Shown piece by piece: positions 34,417 to 45,163 of a stretch of DNA of 64,000 nt. The position numbers and the translations under genes were made by a program. Below the pieces are notes generated by a model. That model searched no databases. It saw only the letters and a list, made by a program, of their open reading frames with translations, and was not told where the DNA came from. Origin of the DNA: Natronomonas gomsonensis (GTDB taxonomy: Archaea > Halobacteriota > Halobacteria > Halobacteriales > Haloarculaceae); assembly GCF_024300825.1 (NCBI RefSeq), contig NZ_CP101323.1, forward strand, positions 3,286,001 to 3,350,000, written 5' to 3'. The stretch's first letter is position 1, and every line of letters starts with the position of its first letter.

Positions 34417-34827
34417 CTATATCCTTTTCTCCGACAATCGGTCTTCGAACACCGCAGCCAGCAATCCCAGTGGTGCGAGGACCAGCCCCACCGCACCGAC
34501 CACCATTGCCATTTGTAGTCTGTTCGCGGCGAAGGCGAGGTACAGGGCGGCGACGAGTGCCACGAGCATCAGCCCCGCGAAGACGCTGGCCCACGGGTCG
34601 ACCGATTCATTTCGGCGTCTCCGGTCGGCGTTTTCGATGAGGACGACGACAGCCGCCGCGACGGAAGCGACGACACACAGCCAAAACGCACCGATGACGA
34701 GGAACGCGCCGCCGATGTACGGCCCGCTCGTCAGTTGGACGCCGGCGAAGACGACTCCACAGAGGGTAGCGACGACGGCGTAGCCCCCGACGACGAGTTC
34801 CTCGGTCAATCGATTCGTCGTGGGCAT
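34417..34827 (-). CDS. Four-helix membrane protein, unknown
   Basis: A 136-residue protein with four hydrophobic segments near residues 13-32, 37-62, 82-102 and 106-125 (for example GGYAVVATLCGVVFAG and WASVFAGLMLVALVAAL). A short basic cluster (ENADRRRRNES) lies between helices 2 and 3. No family recognised. The ATG at 34827 is preferred over an earlier in-frame start at 34857. Hairpins follow it. Confidence 0.75.
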   Translation of the reverse strand: MPTTNRLTEELVVGGYAVVATLCGVVFAGVQLTSGPYIGGAFLVIGAFWLCVVASVAAAVVVLIENADRRRRNESVDPWASVFAGLMLVALVAALYLAFAANRLQMAMVVGAVGLVLAPLGLLAAVFEDRLSEKRI

Positions 34828-34866
34828 TACACACTCGAATCGACGGTGTCGAACCAAACGTTCGGG

Positions 34867-35496
34867 TCAGTCTTCGAGTTGCTCCAGCGGCCCTTCGTCG
34901 GTGGCGACGAGTACCCACGCCAACCGATACCGTCTGTCGACGACGACCATCGTGAAGTTCCAGTGTGGCTCACCGAACCACTCACACCACGCTTCTCGCG
35001 TCCGGTGGACGGTCACCTCCTCGTAGCGGTCCTCGACGACGGAATCGCGGAACTCCTCGGCGAGTCGCTTGGCCTTCGCGAACGTTCCGTACTGCTGGTC
35101 GAGCGTATCGCTGTAGGAGACGGTGCCGCCGTGGACGAGCTGTTCGGCGAGGGTCCCGTCCATCGACAGCGCCGTCTCGACGGTCATCGACACGTCGGGG
35201 TCATCCGTCACGTCGAGGTCGAGTTCGTCGGTGACGGGCTCCGAGCCGAGGAGTCGGCCGAAGAACTCCGCGTCGGCGAGGCAGTTCCGGGAGGCGAACC
35301 AGTCGATCTCCGGCGAGTCGGGGATTTCGACACAGCAGTAGCGAGCGTCGCCGTGGCGTCGGGTCGCCGCCATCGCGTCGACGTACTGCTCGATTGGTTT
35401 CGCGCCGAGGTCGACAGGTTCGAACGCCGACGACCCCCACACTTCCTCGAGACTCCCCCCGCGTGGTCGAGTGGCACCCCAGTTCGGGTCGTGCAT
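34867..35496 (-). CDS. Hypothetical protein, 209 residues
   Basis: A soluble, acidic protein with scattered aromatic residues and five cysteines (YCCVE, RNC, WCEWF). It contains RREAW-like and EEVTVHRTREAWCEWFGE segments and ends in VVVDRRYRLAWVLVATDE. I do not recognise a family. The alternating pattern and the length suggest an SRPBCC-like or ferredoxin-like fold, but this is weak. A gtttacgtatag box precedes the ATG at leaderless distance. Confidence 0.7.
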   Translation of the reverse strand: MHDPNWGATRPRGGSLEEVWGSSAFEPVDLGAKPIEQYVDAMAATRRHGDARYCCVEIPDSPEIDWFASRNCLADAEFFGRLLGSEPVTDELDLDVTDDPDVSMTVETALSMDGTLAEQLVHGGTVSYSDTLDQQYGTFAKAKRLAEEFRDSVVEDRYEEVTVHRTREAWCEWFGEPHWNFTMVVVDRRYRLAWVLVATDEGPLEQLED

Positions 35497-35550
35497 ACCA
35501 GCGAAAACGGACCTATACGTAAACGTTTCGTGCCAGCGTCTGCCGGACGT

Positions 35551-36150
35551 TTAAGTTCCCCGTGCCCCAGCGAAGAACTCGCCGACCCGGTTTCCGACCT
35601 TCGCTGCCTGACCGACGAAGTGGTGGTCGGCGCTCATTACCTCGACCGTGCCGCCCCGTTTCTCGACGGCTCCGGCGACGGCTTCGGCGTCGACCGTCGT
35701 GTCGCGTTCGCCGTAGACGACACAGAGTGGACAGTCGATGTCCTCGATTGCGGCTACGGCATCGATGTCGTCGGTGATGTGGTCGGCCGGGGCGAGTGCC
35801 GCCACCGCGAACGGCGCCGTTCCCGTCTCACTCTCTCGGGCGGCGGCGACCACGGCGAGACAGCCGCCGAAACTGTAGCCGAACAGCCCGACGGCGTCGT
35901 ACCGCTGTCTGGCCCACGCGTAAGCGTCGCGGGTGTCTGCCAACTCACCGGGTCCCTCGTCCCACGTGCCGTAGTCGAAGCGAAGACACGCACAATCGAG
36001 GGCGTCGCTCACCGCCTGCAGGCGGGGGTCACTCCGGTTCCCGCCCATCTGGGGGTGCGGCGGGCAGGCGACCACACAGGCGTCGCCCTCGGGGGAATCG
36101 AGGCTCCCCCGAACGTCGCGGTCCGACGGAATCACGACCGATTCGCTCAT
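35551..36150 (-). CDS. Alpha/beta hydrolase, dienelactone-hydrolase-like
   Basis: A 199-residue alpha/beta hydrolase. The nucleophile elbow is GYSFGG (near residue 92), an Asp-containing loop reads VYGERDTTVD, and the catalytic His is in SADHHFVG. HPQMGGNRSD, found early, is typical of the family with short lids. The substrate is unknown. It is convergent with no gene and divergent from pspA across about 90 bases. Confidence 0.85.
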   Translation of the reverse strand: MSESVVIPSDRDVRGSLDSPEGDACVVACPPHPQMGGNRSDPRLQAVSDALDCACLRFDYGTWDEGPGELADTRDAYAWARQRYDAVGLFGYSFGGCLAVVAAARESETGTAPFAVAALAPADHITDDIDAVAAIEDIDCPLCVVYGERDTTVDAEAVAGAVEKRGGTVEVMSADHHFVGQAAKVGNRVGEFFAGARGT

Positions 36151-36205
36151 GGGCGACCTTTCGAGCGGTGGGGCCTTGAGGCTGTACCCCGCCGCTCGGA
36201 GAGCG

Positions 36206-36211
36206 TTTTAA
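36206..36211 (+). promoter_or_regulatory. TATA-like box of pspA
   Basis: ttttaa lies about 29 bases before the ATG at 36238, compatible with a leaderless transcript. Confidence 0.45.
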
Positions 36212-36237
36212 GGGTTCGGAACCCATCACGACGATAC

Positions 36238-37047
36238 ATGGGCATCCTCTCTCGGGCGTCGTACGTCATCCGCTCGAAACTCAACGCCGTCCTGAACCGC
36301 GCGGAAGACCCCTCCGAGACGCTCGACTACTCTTACGAGCGCCTCCGGGACGAACTGCAGGACGTAAAGAAGGGTATCGCCGATTTGACGACACAGAAGA
36401 AGCGCCTCGAAATCCAGAAGCGCCGCCTCGAGGAGAACGTCGAGAAACACAACGAACAGGCCAGACAGGCCGTCGAACAGGACCGCGACGACCTCGCACG
36501 CCGCGCACTGGAGAAGAAGAAACAGAAGATGTCCCAAATCGAGGAGTTGGAGACCCAAATCGCGGACCTCCAGAACACACAGGACAATCTCGTCGAGAAG
36601 AAGAACGAACTCCAGAGCCGCATCGAGCAGTTCCGCACGGAAAAGGAGACGATGAAGGCCCGCTACGAGGCTGCAGAGGCCAGCACTCGCGTCAGCGAGG
36701 CGATGACCGGCGCCGGCGACGAGATGGAGAACGTCGGCCGCTCCATCGAGCGCGCCCGCGAGAAGACCGAGGACATGGAGGCTCGCGCCGCAGCCATGGA
36801 CGAACTCCAAGAGAGCGGCGCCTTCGAGGACGCCCTCTCAGACGAGGACGAAATCGACCGCGAACTCAACTCCATGCAACGGGACGGAGAGGTCGAGGCC
36901 GAACTGGAGACGCTGAAGACCGAGGCCGGCAAGGGAAGCGTCGAGGAGGACCCGTCGGTCGACGCCGAGTCCGAAGCCGAAACCGAGACCGCCGACCCAG
37001 AAATCGAGGCCGAATTGGACGAACTGAAAGACGACGACGAGGAGTAG
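36238..37047 (+). CDS. pspA: PspA/IM30 family membrane-stress protein
   Basis: A 269-residue, almost wholly alpha-helical protein. The N-terminal amphipathic helix (MGILSRASYVIRSKLNAVLN) is followed by long coiled coil to about residue 180, then an acidic disordered tail (SVEEDPSVDAESEAE). PspA proteins, like ESCRT-III relatives, bind and remodel stressed membranes. The tail is longer and more acidic than in bacteria. It is convergent with the thioesterase gene: their stops are adjacent. Confidence 0.9.
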   Translation: MGILSRASYVIRSKLNAVLNRAEDPSETLDYSYERLRDELQDVKKGIADLTTQKKRLEIQKRRLEENVEKHNEQARQAVEQDRDDLARRALEKKKQKMSQIEELETQIADLQNTQDNLVEKKNELQSRIEQFRTEKETMKARYEAAEASTRVSEAMTGAGDEMENVGRSIERAREKTEDMEARAAAMDELQESGAFEDALSDEDEIDRELNSMQRDGEVEAELETLKTEAGKGSVEEDPSVDAESEAETETADPEIEAELDELKDDDEE

Positions 37048-37418
37048 CTACGTCAGATTCGCCCGCCACTCCTCGGGGACCGGTGTCGGTTCGTCGGTTT
37101 CTGGGTCGACGATGACCTGCACCGTCCTCGCCGTCGCGACCGTCTCTTCGTCGGTCGCCAGCGTGATTTCGGTCGTGACGCTCGTCGTTCCCACGTCGAG
37201 TACCTCGACGGTGCCGACCACGCGGTCGCCGGCGAACAGTTCGGCGTGGTAGTCGACTTCCATTCGGACTGCCGGCCGGTAGTACTCCTCGAAGGTCGGC
37301 ACCGTCTCCCGGAGGAACGACTCCCGAACCCGGCGGACGTACGTCGAGAACACCGCGTCGTCGACGTGTCGCTTGCCGGTGTCGAGGCTTCCGACGACGA
37401 GTTCGTGCTCGTAGTCGG

Positions 37419-37422
<4 letters not shown>
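37048..37422 (-). CDS. Hotdog-fold thioesterase, 4HBT type
   Basis: A 124-residue hotdog protein. It shows the VRRVRESFL and [20 protein letters not shown] segments of 4-hydroxybenzoyl-CoA-type thioesterases and the typical [14 protein letters not shown] strand pair. It likely hydrolyses acyl-CoA or a similar thioester. The ATG overlaps the thrS stop (ATGA), so it is co-translated with threonyl-tRNA synthetase. Whether that pairing has meaning is unclear. Confidence 0.85.
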
Positions 37423-39347
<1,925 letters not shown>

Positions 39348-39425
39348 GCCTACGCAAAGCCAAGGCGGGCGGATAAGTGTTTAGAGACGGTGGCGAGTGT
39401 TACGGAGTGTCACGCCCCGGATTAA

Positions 39426-41081
39426 TTACAGTTCCTCGCTCGACGACAGCGGCCCGTCCAGTCGCTCGGCGGCGTCCTCCTCCAGTTTGTACCGCTGGAC
39501 CTTCCGGGTGCCACTCCGGGGGAGTTCGTCGACGAAGAACACCCGCCGGGGGTGAGCGTAGGTGGCGACGTGGTCGAGCGCGAACTCCCGGATTTCGCGC
39601 TCTGTGGGTGCGTCCTCGACGCCGGGTTCTAAGACGACGTAGGCGACCGGTGCCTCGCCTTTGACCTCGTGGTCGGCGGCGACGACGGCGGCGGCCTGTA
39701 CGTCCGGGTGTTCGAACAGCGCATCCTCGACTTCGGCGGGGTAGACGTTCTCGCCGCCGACGATGAGCATGTCGTCGGCGCGGTCGACCATCCACAGAAA
39801 GCGGTCCTCGTCGACGCGGGCGATGTCGTCGGTGTAGAACCACCCCTCCTCGTCGAAGACCGCCTCCGTTTTCTCTGGGAGGCCGTGGTACCCCTCGAAC
39901 ACCTGCGGGCCGCGGATGGCGAGTTCGCCGGTGACCTGTGCTTCGTCATCGGGGTTGATGCCGTGGTCCTCGAGCGTCGTCGCCGACGTGGGGTCGAGCG
40001 CCTCGGCGGGCACCCGGAGGTCTCGGGTCATCGGGTCGACCAGTTTCAACTCGACGTTCGGCAGCGGCTGGCCGATACAGCCCGCGCCCTTGTGGACGCC
40101 GTACGTCGAGGAGGTGGTGCCGGCCGGTGAGGTCTCTGTCATGCCCCATCCCTCCGTCAGCGGCGTGTCGAAGGCGTCCTCGATGCGCCGTCGGGTGTCG
40201 TCAGCCAGCGGTGCGGCGCCGCTTCCCAGCGTCTTCAGACTCGAAACGTCGTACTGGTCGGGATTGTCCTCCATCTCGGCGAGCATCTCAATGTAGACGG
40301 CGGGGATGCCCGCGAACTGTGTCACCTCGAACTCGGTAATCGCCGACAGCAACTCCGAGGCGACGGGCATCGTCCGGAGGACGACCGTCGCGCCGTTGTA
40401 GAGACCGGTGAGCATCACGACGCTGAGGCCGTACATGTGGAACAGCGGGAGGAAACACAGCGCCACGTCCTCCTCGGGGTCCGCTCCGCTGCGGGAGGTG
40501 TAGGACTGGACCGTCGACAGGAGGTTCTCGTGGGTGGTCAACACGCCCTTCGGGTCGCCGGTGGTCCCGGAGGTGTAACACTGAACGGCCACGTCCTCGA
40601 AGTCCCGGTCGGGGCGGTCGAACTCCGTCGAGGCCGAATCGACGTGTTCGTCGTAGTCTTCCAATCCTTCGGCACCGCCGGGGATGAACGCCAGCGGCAC
40701 CTCCTCGGCCAGTTCCGTGCCGACGCTGGGAAACACCGGCGAGGTAATCAGCGCCGCCGCGTCGGCATCTGCGAGGATGTACTTCAGCCGGCCAGTGTCC
40801 ATTCGGTGATTCAGCGGTACGGCCACCGCACCCGTTTTGATGACCCCGAAGAAGGTCTCGGGGAACTGCAGGGAGTTCTCCAGATACATCGCCACCCGGT
40901 CGCCGGGTTCGATGCCCGCCTCGACGAGGGCGTTGGCCACTTGGTTCGACCGCGACTCCAAGTCGGCGTAGCTGTACTCCTCGCCGCGGTATTCGAGTGC
41001 GAGTGTCTCGCCGTAGCGTTCGGCCCCCATCGCCGGCACGTCGCCGACGTGCCGAAGCGGCTCCTGCTGGAAGTACTTCAT
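39426..41081 (-). CDS. AMP-forming acyl-CoA synthetase (fatty-acid CoA ligase)
   Basis: A 551-residue acyl-CoA ligase. The AMP-binding motif YTSGTTGDPKGV lies near residue 168, GWGMTETSP is the adenylate-forming motif, and the hinge and C-terminal lysine region (DRADDMLIVGGENVYPAEVE, then PRSGTRKVQRYKLEE) are complete. The chain length preferred is not readable. Two thioesterases nearby (37048-37422 and 41175-41603) and the thiolase at 12.4 kb could be related to acyl-CoA metabolism. Confidence 0.93.
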   Translation of the reverse strand: MKYFQQEPLRHVGDVPAMGAERYGETLALEYRGEEYSYADLESRSNQVANALVEAGIEPGDRVAMYLENSLQFPETFFGVIKTGAVAVPLNHRMDTGRLKYILADADAAALITSPVFPSVGTELAEEVPLAFIPGGAEGLEDYDEHVDSASTEFDRPDRDFEDVAVQCYTSGTTGDPKGVLTTHENLLSTVQSYTSRSGADPEEDVALCFLPLFHMYGLSVVMLTGLYNGATVVLRTMPVASELLSAITEFEVTQFAGIPAVYIEMLAEMEDNPDQYDVSSLKTLGSGAAPLADDTRRRIEDAFDTPLTEGWGMTETSPAGTTSSTYGVHKGAGCIGQPLPNVELKLVDPMTRDLRVPAEALDPTSATTLEDHGINPDDEAQVTGELAIRGPQVFEGYHGLPEKTEAVFDEEGWFYTDDIARVDEDRFLWMVDRADDMLIVGGENVYPAEVEDALFEHPDVQAAAVVAADHEVKGEAPVAYVVLEPGVEDAPTEREIREFALDHVATYAHPRRVFFVDELPRSGTRKVQRYKLEEDAAERLDGPLSSSEEL

Positions 41082-41174
41082 CGATGGAGACGTGCTTGTG
41101 ACGTGTTATCAAAAACCTTCGCCCTGTGGACGGAGGCGTCTTTTAGCCGAGGCCGAATCACACGACAGTCGCGC

Positions 41175-41603
41175 TCACTCGTAGCCGACCTCAGCGTCCA
41201 ACTCGACGCCGCTCTTGGCGAAGGTGCCGGTTCCGCGGGCGAGTTGGTTCCCCTCGCCGTCTTCGAGGACGCCGTCGGCGATGAGTTGTTTCGGGTGGTC
41301 GTTGACGACCTCCGCCCGCGCAACGAGTTCGCCGGCCGAGACGGGGCGGGTCAACTGCAAATGGAAGTCCGTCGTCAACACGAACACGTCTTCGACGAGG
41401 GAGTTCGCCGCGAAGAACGTCGCGTCGTCGAGGGCTTTGAAGTAATAGGAGCCGTGGACGCCGCCGGCGGCGTGGTGGTACTCTTCGCCCACCTCGATTC
41501 GGAGTTCGGCAACGCCCTCGCGTTCGATGTGTAGCGTGGGGTCGGTCTCGTCGTTGCACGGCGCGGCGTGGTACATCCGTTCGAGTTTCCGGAAGTGTTC
41601 CAT
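41175..41603 (-). CDS. Hotdog-fold thioesterase, PaaI-like
   Basis: A 142-residue hotdog protein. The motif HHAAGGVHGSYYFKALDDATFFAANS (the GGxxHGG/SxxxxxxDxxxxxAA pattern) near residues 43-68 is typical of PaaI-type acyl-CoA thioesterases. It lies on the same strand just upstream of the acyl-CoA ligase gene, separated by 93 bases, so a thioesterase-ligase unit is possible. Confidence 0.85.
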   Translation of the reverse strand: MEHFRKLERMYHAAPCNDETDPTLHIEREGVAELRIEVGEEYHHAAGGVHGSYYFKALDDATFFAANSLVEDVFVLTTDFHLQLTRPVSAGELVARAEVVNDHPKQLIADGVLEDGEGNQLARGTGTFAKSGVELDAEVGYE

Positions 41604-41657
41604 CCTCGGAGGCCTCGAAGCGGACGGTAATCGGCGTGTCGGTCGCCCCTTCGGGAG

Positions 41658-42560
41658 TCAGTACCGGGTCAAATCCCGTTCGAGGACGAAATCCGGCTCC
41701 TCGGAGATGGGTTGGCGGGCGTAGGCGGCGTCGGAGACGTGCCGGGGGGTTTCGGGAATGAGCATGCGAGCCTTCTCGGCGCCGGCCTCGGCAGCATCGC
41801 GGGCGACCGCAGCGGCCAACGACCGCAGCGCCTCGTGGTCGCTCCACGCGCCGACGCCGTATTCGGCCCACTGCCGTTCCTCGCCGTCTTCCTCCCGCTG
41901 GAAGGTTCGCGTCCGGTAGGTCGTCCCACGGACGCTGTCGGCGTCGGCGACGGTCAGCGTCGCCTCGGCGTCGGCCAGTCGCTCCGGGGTCAGTTCCGCA
42001 AGCGCCCACGACTCCTCGAGGTCGAGCCCGAGTCCCGAGAGTTCGTGGTAGGCGTCGCTGCCGTGGAAGGCGCTCCACGCCGCTTTTGAGTCGCTGAGTA
42101 CGTCGAGTGTGGGGTCGGCCGTCTCATCGGGGTCGGGTTCGACCCAGCGGAACTCCGCCAGCGGCTCGAACCCCATCGACCGCGACTGGCCGAGGCCGGC
42201 GGCGTTCCAGGAAAAAACCATGTTCCGACAGACGGTCGCACCCCGGTCTGCGGCCCACTCGAAGACGGCCTCGGTCAGCGCAGGGCTGATACCCTCCCCG
42301 CGGTAGTCGGGGGCGACGCGCATTCCCTGTGCCCACGCCTCGTGCTCGGAGAGGGTCACGCCCTGACAGATGCCGACGGGGTCGCCGTCGACGACGGCGA
42401 CGAGCGTCCGCTGTGTCGGCCCATCGGTGTCGACCCACTCCTCGAAGACGCGAGGGATGTAGTCGCCGCCCAACTCCGGCCAGGTATCCTGGGTGAATTC
42501 GACGACCGCCTCGCGGTCGGCGTGTCTGGCCTGCCGGACCGTCACGTCGGGTTCGCTCAT
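41658..42560 (-). CDS. GNAT acetyltransferase, double domain
   Basis: A 300-residue N-acetyltransferase. The first GNAT fold covers about residues 8-150, with the acetyl-CoA loop in VAPDYRGEGISPALTEAVFEW near residue 78. The second half (about 160-300) is a divergent, catalytically doubtful GNAT copy (RSLAAAVARDAAEAGAEKARML). The substrate is unknown. It lies between the thioesterase and gatD on the same strand. Confidence 0.82.
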   Translation of the reverse strand: MSEPDVTVRQARHADREAVVEFTQDTWPELGGDYIPRVFEEWVDTDGPTQRTLVAVVDGDPVGICQGVTLSEHEAWAQGMRVAPDYRGEGISPALTEAVFEWAADRGATVCRNMVFSWNAAGLGQSRSMGFEPLAEFRWVEPDPDETADPTLDVLSDSKAAWSAFHGSDAYHELSGLGLDLEESWALAELTPERLADAEATLTVADADSVRGTTYRTRTFQREEDGEERQWAEYGVGAWSDHEALRSLAAAVARDAAEAGAEKARMLIPETPRHVSDAAYARQPISEEPDFVLERDLTRY

Positions 42561-42564
42561 CGGG

Positions 42565-43809
42565 TCAGGTCCACGGCACCGACCGTTCCTGCAGTTCGCC
42601 GGCGATGGGTCGCCGCATCGTCTCCTCGACGCTCTCGACGTTCGAAAGCGCCCACATCAGTTTGACGTACGCCGTCGCCGGAAGGGTGTCGCCGGCCTCG
42701 ACGACGCCGGCCTCCAGGAGGTCCCGACCCGTGTCGTAGACGCGGTCACAGACCCGCCCCTCCAGACACTGACTCGTCATCACGACTGTTGTGCCGTCGT
42801 CGACCAACGCCTCGATTTTTTCTATCCACTCGGTGTTGACGTGACCCAGTCCCGTCCCTTCGAGGACGAGTCCAGAGGCGTCGGCGGCGAGGTCGAGCGT
42901 CTCCGCCGAGCGCCCGGGTACGAACTTCACGAGTTCCACGTCGGTAGCGAGGTCGGCGTGGATGTCCAACTCGACGGCATCGCGGTCGGCCACCTCCCGG
43001 CGGAACGACACCTCGCCGCTCTCCCACTCGACCTCGCCGAGGGGTTCCGCGCCGACCGTCTCGAAGGCGTCCCGCCGGGAGGTGTGGTTCTTCCGGACGC
43101 GCGTCCCGCGGTGGAGCGCGCAGGTGTCGTCGGACTCGGTTTCGTGCATACAGACGAGTACCTCGGAGTGTTCGGCTTTGGCCGCTTCGACCGCACAGAC
43201 GGCGTTCATCACGTTGTCCGAGGAGGGTCGGTCCGCCGAGCGCTGGCTGCCGGTAAAGACGACGGGAACGGGCGTATCGAGCGTAAACGACAGCGCCGCG
43301 GCGGTGTACTGCATCGTGTCGGTGCCGTGCATGACGACGACGCCGTCGGCGCCCCTCTCGATTTCCTCGTGGACGGCTTCGGCGAGGTCGGTCCAGACGT
43401 CGGGCGTCATGTTCTCCGAGAGGATGTTCGCGACGACGCGACCCCGATAGTTCGCCCGGCCGGCGAGTTCGGGCACCGCACGCAGTACGTCTTCGGCGTC
43501 GAACTGGGCGGTGACCGCACCCGTCCGATAGTCGACCGTCGAGGCGATGGTACCACCCGTCGAGATGAGCGCGATGGTGGGCAGGTCGTCCTCGAAGGTG
43601 ATTTCCGATTCGGAGTCGCCGTCTTGGGCGCTCTCGACGTCGTAGCTGTCGGTCTCCAGTACGTCGACGTTCGCGTCGGCGCGGTCGACGCCGACGTTGT
43701 AGCCGCCGTCGAGTTTGACGACGAGGTGGTCGGCGGTCGTCGAGGGCATGAGGACGCCCTCGTAAGTCGCTGTGCCGCGGTCGACGCGGACGCGGTCCCC
43801 GGGGTTCAT
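42565..43809 (-). CDS. gatD: Glu-tRNA(Gln) amidotransferase subunit D
   Basis: A 414-residue L-asparaginase-type subunit of the archaeal GatDE complex, which makes Gln-tRNA(Gln) from Glu-tRNA(Gln). An N-terminal SH3-like domain (residues 1-70; GDRVRVDRGTATYEGVL) precedes the asparaginase core. The catalytic Thr residues are in ISTGGTIAST and MHGTDTMQYTAA, with a Lys near KNHTSRRDAF. GatE is not in the window. The start at 43809 is the family start; the long extended reading is not supported. Confidence 0.95.
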   Translation of the reverse strand: MNPGDRVRVDRGTATYEGVLMPSTTADHLVVKLDGGYNVGVDRADANVDVLETDSYDVESAQDGDSESEITFEDDLPTIALISTGGTIASTVDYRTGAVTAQFDAEDVLRAVPELAGRANYRGRVVANILSENMTPDVWTDLAEAVHEEIERGADGVVVMHGTDTMQYTAAALSFTLDTPVPVVFTGSQRSADRPSSDNVMNAVCAVEAAKAEHSEVLVCMHETESDDTCALHRGTRVRKNHTSRRDAFETVGAEPLGEVEWESGEVSFRREVADRDAVELDIHADLATDVELVKFVPGRSAETLDLAADASGLVLEGTGLGHVNTEWIEKIEALVDDGTTVVMTSQCLEGRVCDRVYDTGRDLLEAGVVEAGDTLPATAYVKLMWALSNVESVEETMRRPIAGELQERSVPWT

Positions 43810-43897
43810 ACGTCCGGCTACCGTGCGGGCGGACTTGAAAGCCTCCCTTCGGGGTGGCTGGGAAAGACCGATACCGTTGGCGACGAAACGTGAACCC

Positions 43898-44404
43898 ATG
43901 AGTCGCGACCGAATGCGGACCCGCGAGCGGTCCGACGAGGCCGACACCGTCGACACCTCCGAGTTCGATGTCGGTGCGGACGTGGCCGGCGAGGCGAGCG
44001 CCCCGAGCGAGACCGGCGAGTCGTCGGGACTTCGGGGACGGTTGGCCGCCCGCACCGAACGGCTGTTCTCGCCGCGTGCGTTCCTCGCCATCCTCCTGTT
44101 GTCGGTCGCGGGGCTGTTCACCGCCGGTACCTTCCTTCCGCTGCCGGGGTCGGGGTTGCTCGGCGTCTTCCTCGCGACGTTCGCTTTCGGACTGGTTGCT
44201 TCGGACCGTCGGTACGCCGAGGCCGCCGTCGCTGGCGGTATCACCGTCGGCGCCAGCGCGTTCCTTGACGCCGCCGTCGTCGCCTTCCTCGGCGGCTTCG
44301 GCGTCCCGCTTGCACTGCTCGGTGGCGGCGTCGGCGCGGCTGTCGCCGTCGTCGGAACATACTTCGGCCGGGACCTGCGGGCTGGACTGACGCGAGAAAT
44401 CTGA
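43898..44404 (+). CDS. Membrane protein with acidic N-terminus
   Basis: A 168-residue protein with about 60 hydrophilic residues (rich in Glu, Asp and Ser) and then three to four hydrophobic segments (FLAILLLSVAGLFTAGT, LLGVFLATFAFGLVA, AAVAGGITVGASAFLD and GGFGVPLALLGGGVGA). The glycine-rich helices resemble DUF456-type membrane proteins, but I am not sure. It is divergent from gatD and convergent with the ArsR regulator. Confidence 0.75.
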   Translation: MSRDRMRTRERSDEADTVDTSEFDVGADVAGEASAPSETGESSGLRGRLAARTERLFSPRAFLAILLLSVAGLFTAGTFLPLPGSGLLGVFLATFAFGLVASDRRYAEAAVAGGITVGASAFLDAAVVAFLGGFGVPLALLGGGVGAAVAVVGTYFGRDLRAGLTREI

Positions 44405-44405
44405 T

Positions 44406-45086
44406 TCAGACCAGCCGCCACGTCTTGCCGTCGCGTTCGACGACGCCGTGTGCCGACAACCCCTCCAGAGCGTCGGTGACGACGTCGGGTGGGGCTTCGA
44501 CGCGGCGACTCAACCGTTCGGCCGTCGCGGGGCCGTCGGCGAGCGCCCGAAGCAAGTCCGCGTAGAACCGCCCGTCGAGTCCCTCGAAGTGTGAACTGAT
44601 TCGGTCGAGCGTCTCCGTCAGCCGGCCTTGTACCCACCGCTGAGCCATCGACAGTTCGTTCTCCAGCCGTTCGAGTTCCTGTAACTCCTCGGTGAGGCCG
44701 GCGAGTTCGGGGTCGGCCGCGTCGGGGTCGCCGTTCTCGTCACCGGGGCGACAGCACTCCACGTCGAGTGAGACGTATCGCCAGGAGGTGATGTCGAAGT
44801 TCGGCGACGCCGAGTAGGCGCTTTTCGTCCCGAAGTCGTACGGCGAGACATTGACCTCCAGTCGGAGGTTCCGGGCGATGGAGAAGTACTTCCGGCGCCC
44901 CTCGTCGACAGTCGACTCGACGAGACCCGCCTCTTCCAGTTTCCGGAGGTGGTCGATGACTGCTTTCGGGCTGACGCCGAGGTATTCGCTGATTTCGGTG
45001 ACGTAGCAGGGCTTTCGGGCGAGGAGCCGTAGGATGCGTCTACGGTTCTCGTTTCCCAGCAGGTCCAACAGCGCCGCCGAGTCCAT
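44406..45086 (-). CDS. ArsR-family regulator with C-terminal helical domain
   Basis: A 226-residue transcription regulator. Winged helix at residues 5-75 (DLLGNENRRRILRLLARK, then GVSPKAVIDHLRKLEEAGLV) and a cysteine-containing centre (DVECCRPGDEN). A coiled-coil helix (about 120-165) is followed by a second winged-helix-like segment (LRALADGPATAERLSRRVEAP). Metal sensing by the cysteines is possible but not shown. It is convergent with the membrane protein gene at 43898. Confidence 0.85.
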   Translation of the reverse strand: MDSAALLDLLGNENRRRILRLLARKPCYVTEISEYLGVSPKAVIDHLRKLEEAGLVESTVDEGRRKYFSIARNLRLEVNVSPYDFGTKSAYSASPNFDITSWRYVSLDVECCRPGDENGDPDAADPELAGLTEELQELERLENELSMAQRWVQGRLTETLDRISSHFEGLDGRFYADLLRALADGPATAERLSRRVEAPPDVVTDALEGLSAHGVVERDGKTWRLV

Positions 45087-45163
45087 TACGTTGGGCTTCG
45101 GTCCGCGGACGAAAAAGGGTGCCGCCCCGCCGCCAAGGGTTTTTCGAGTCAGTCGCCGCCGTC

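Noticed and set aside
34735-36237. In-frame upstream extension of pspA by about 500 codons
   Set aside because: The extension is antisense to two genes, has odd composition, and pspA starts at the family Met with its own TATA-like box.
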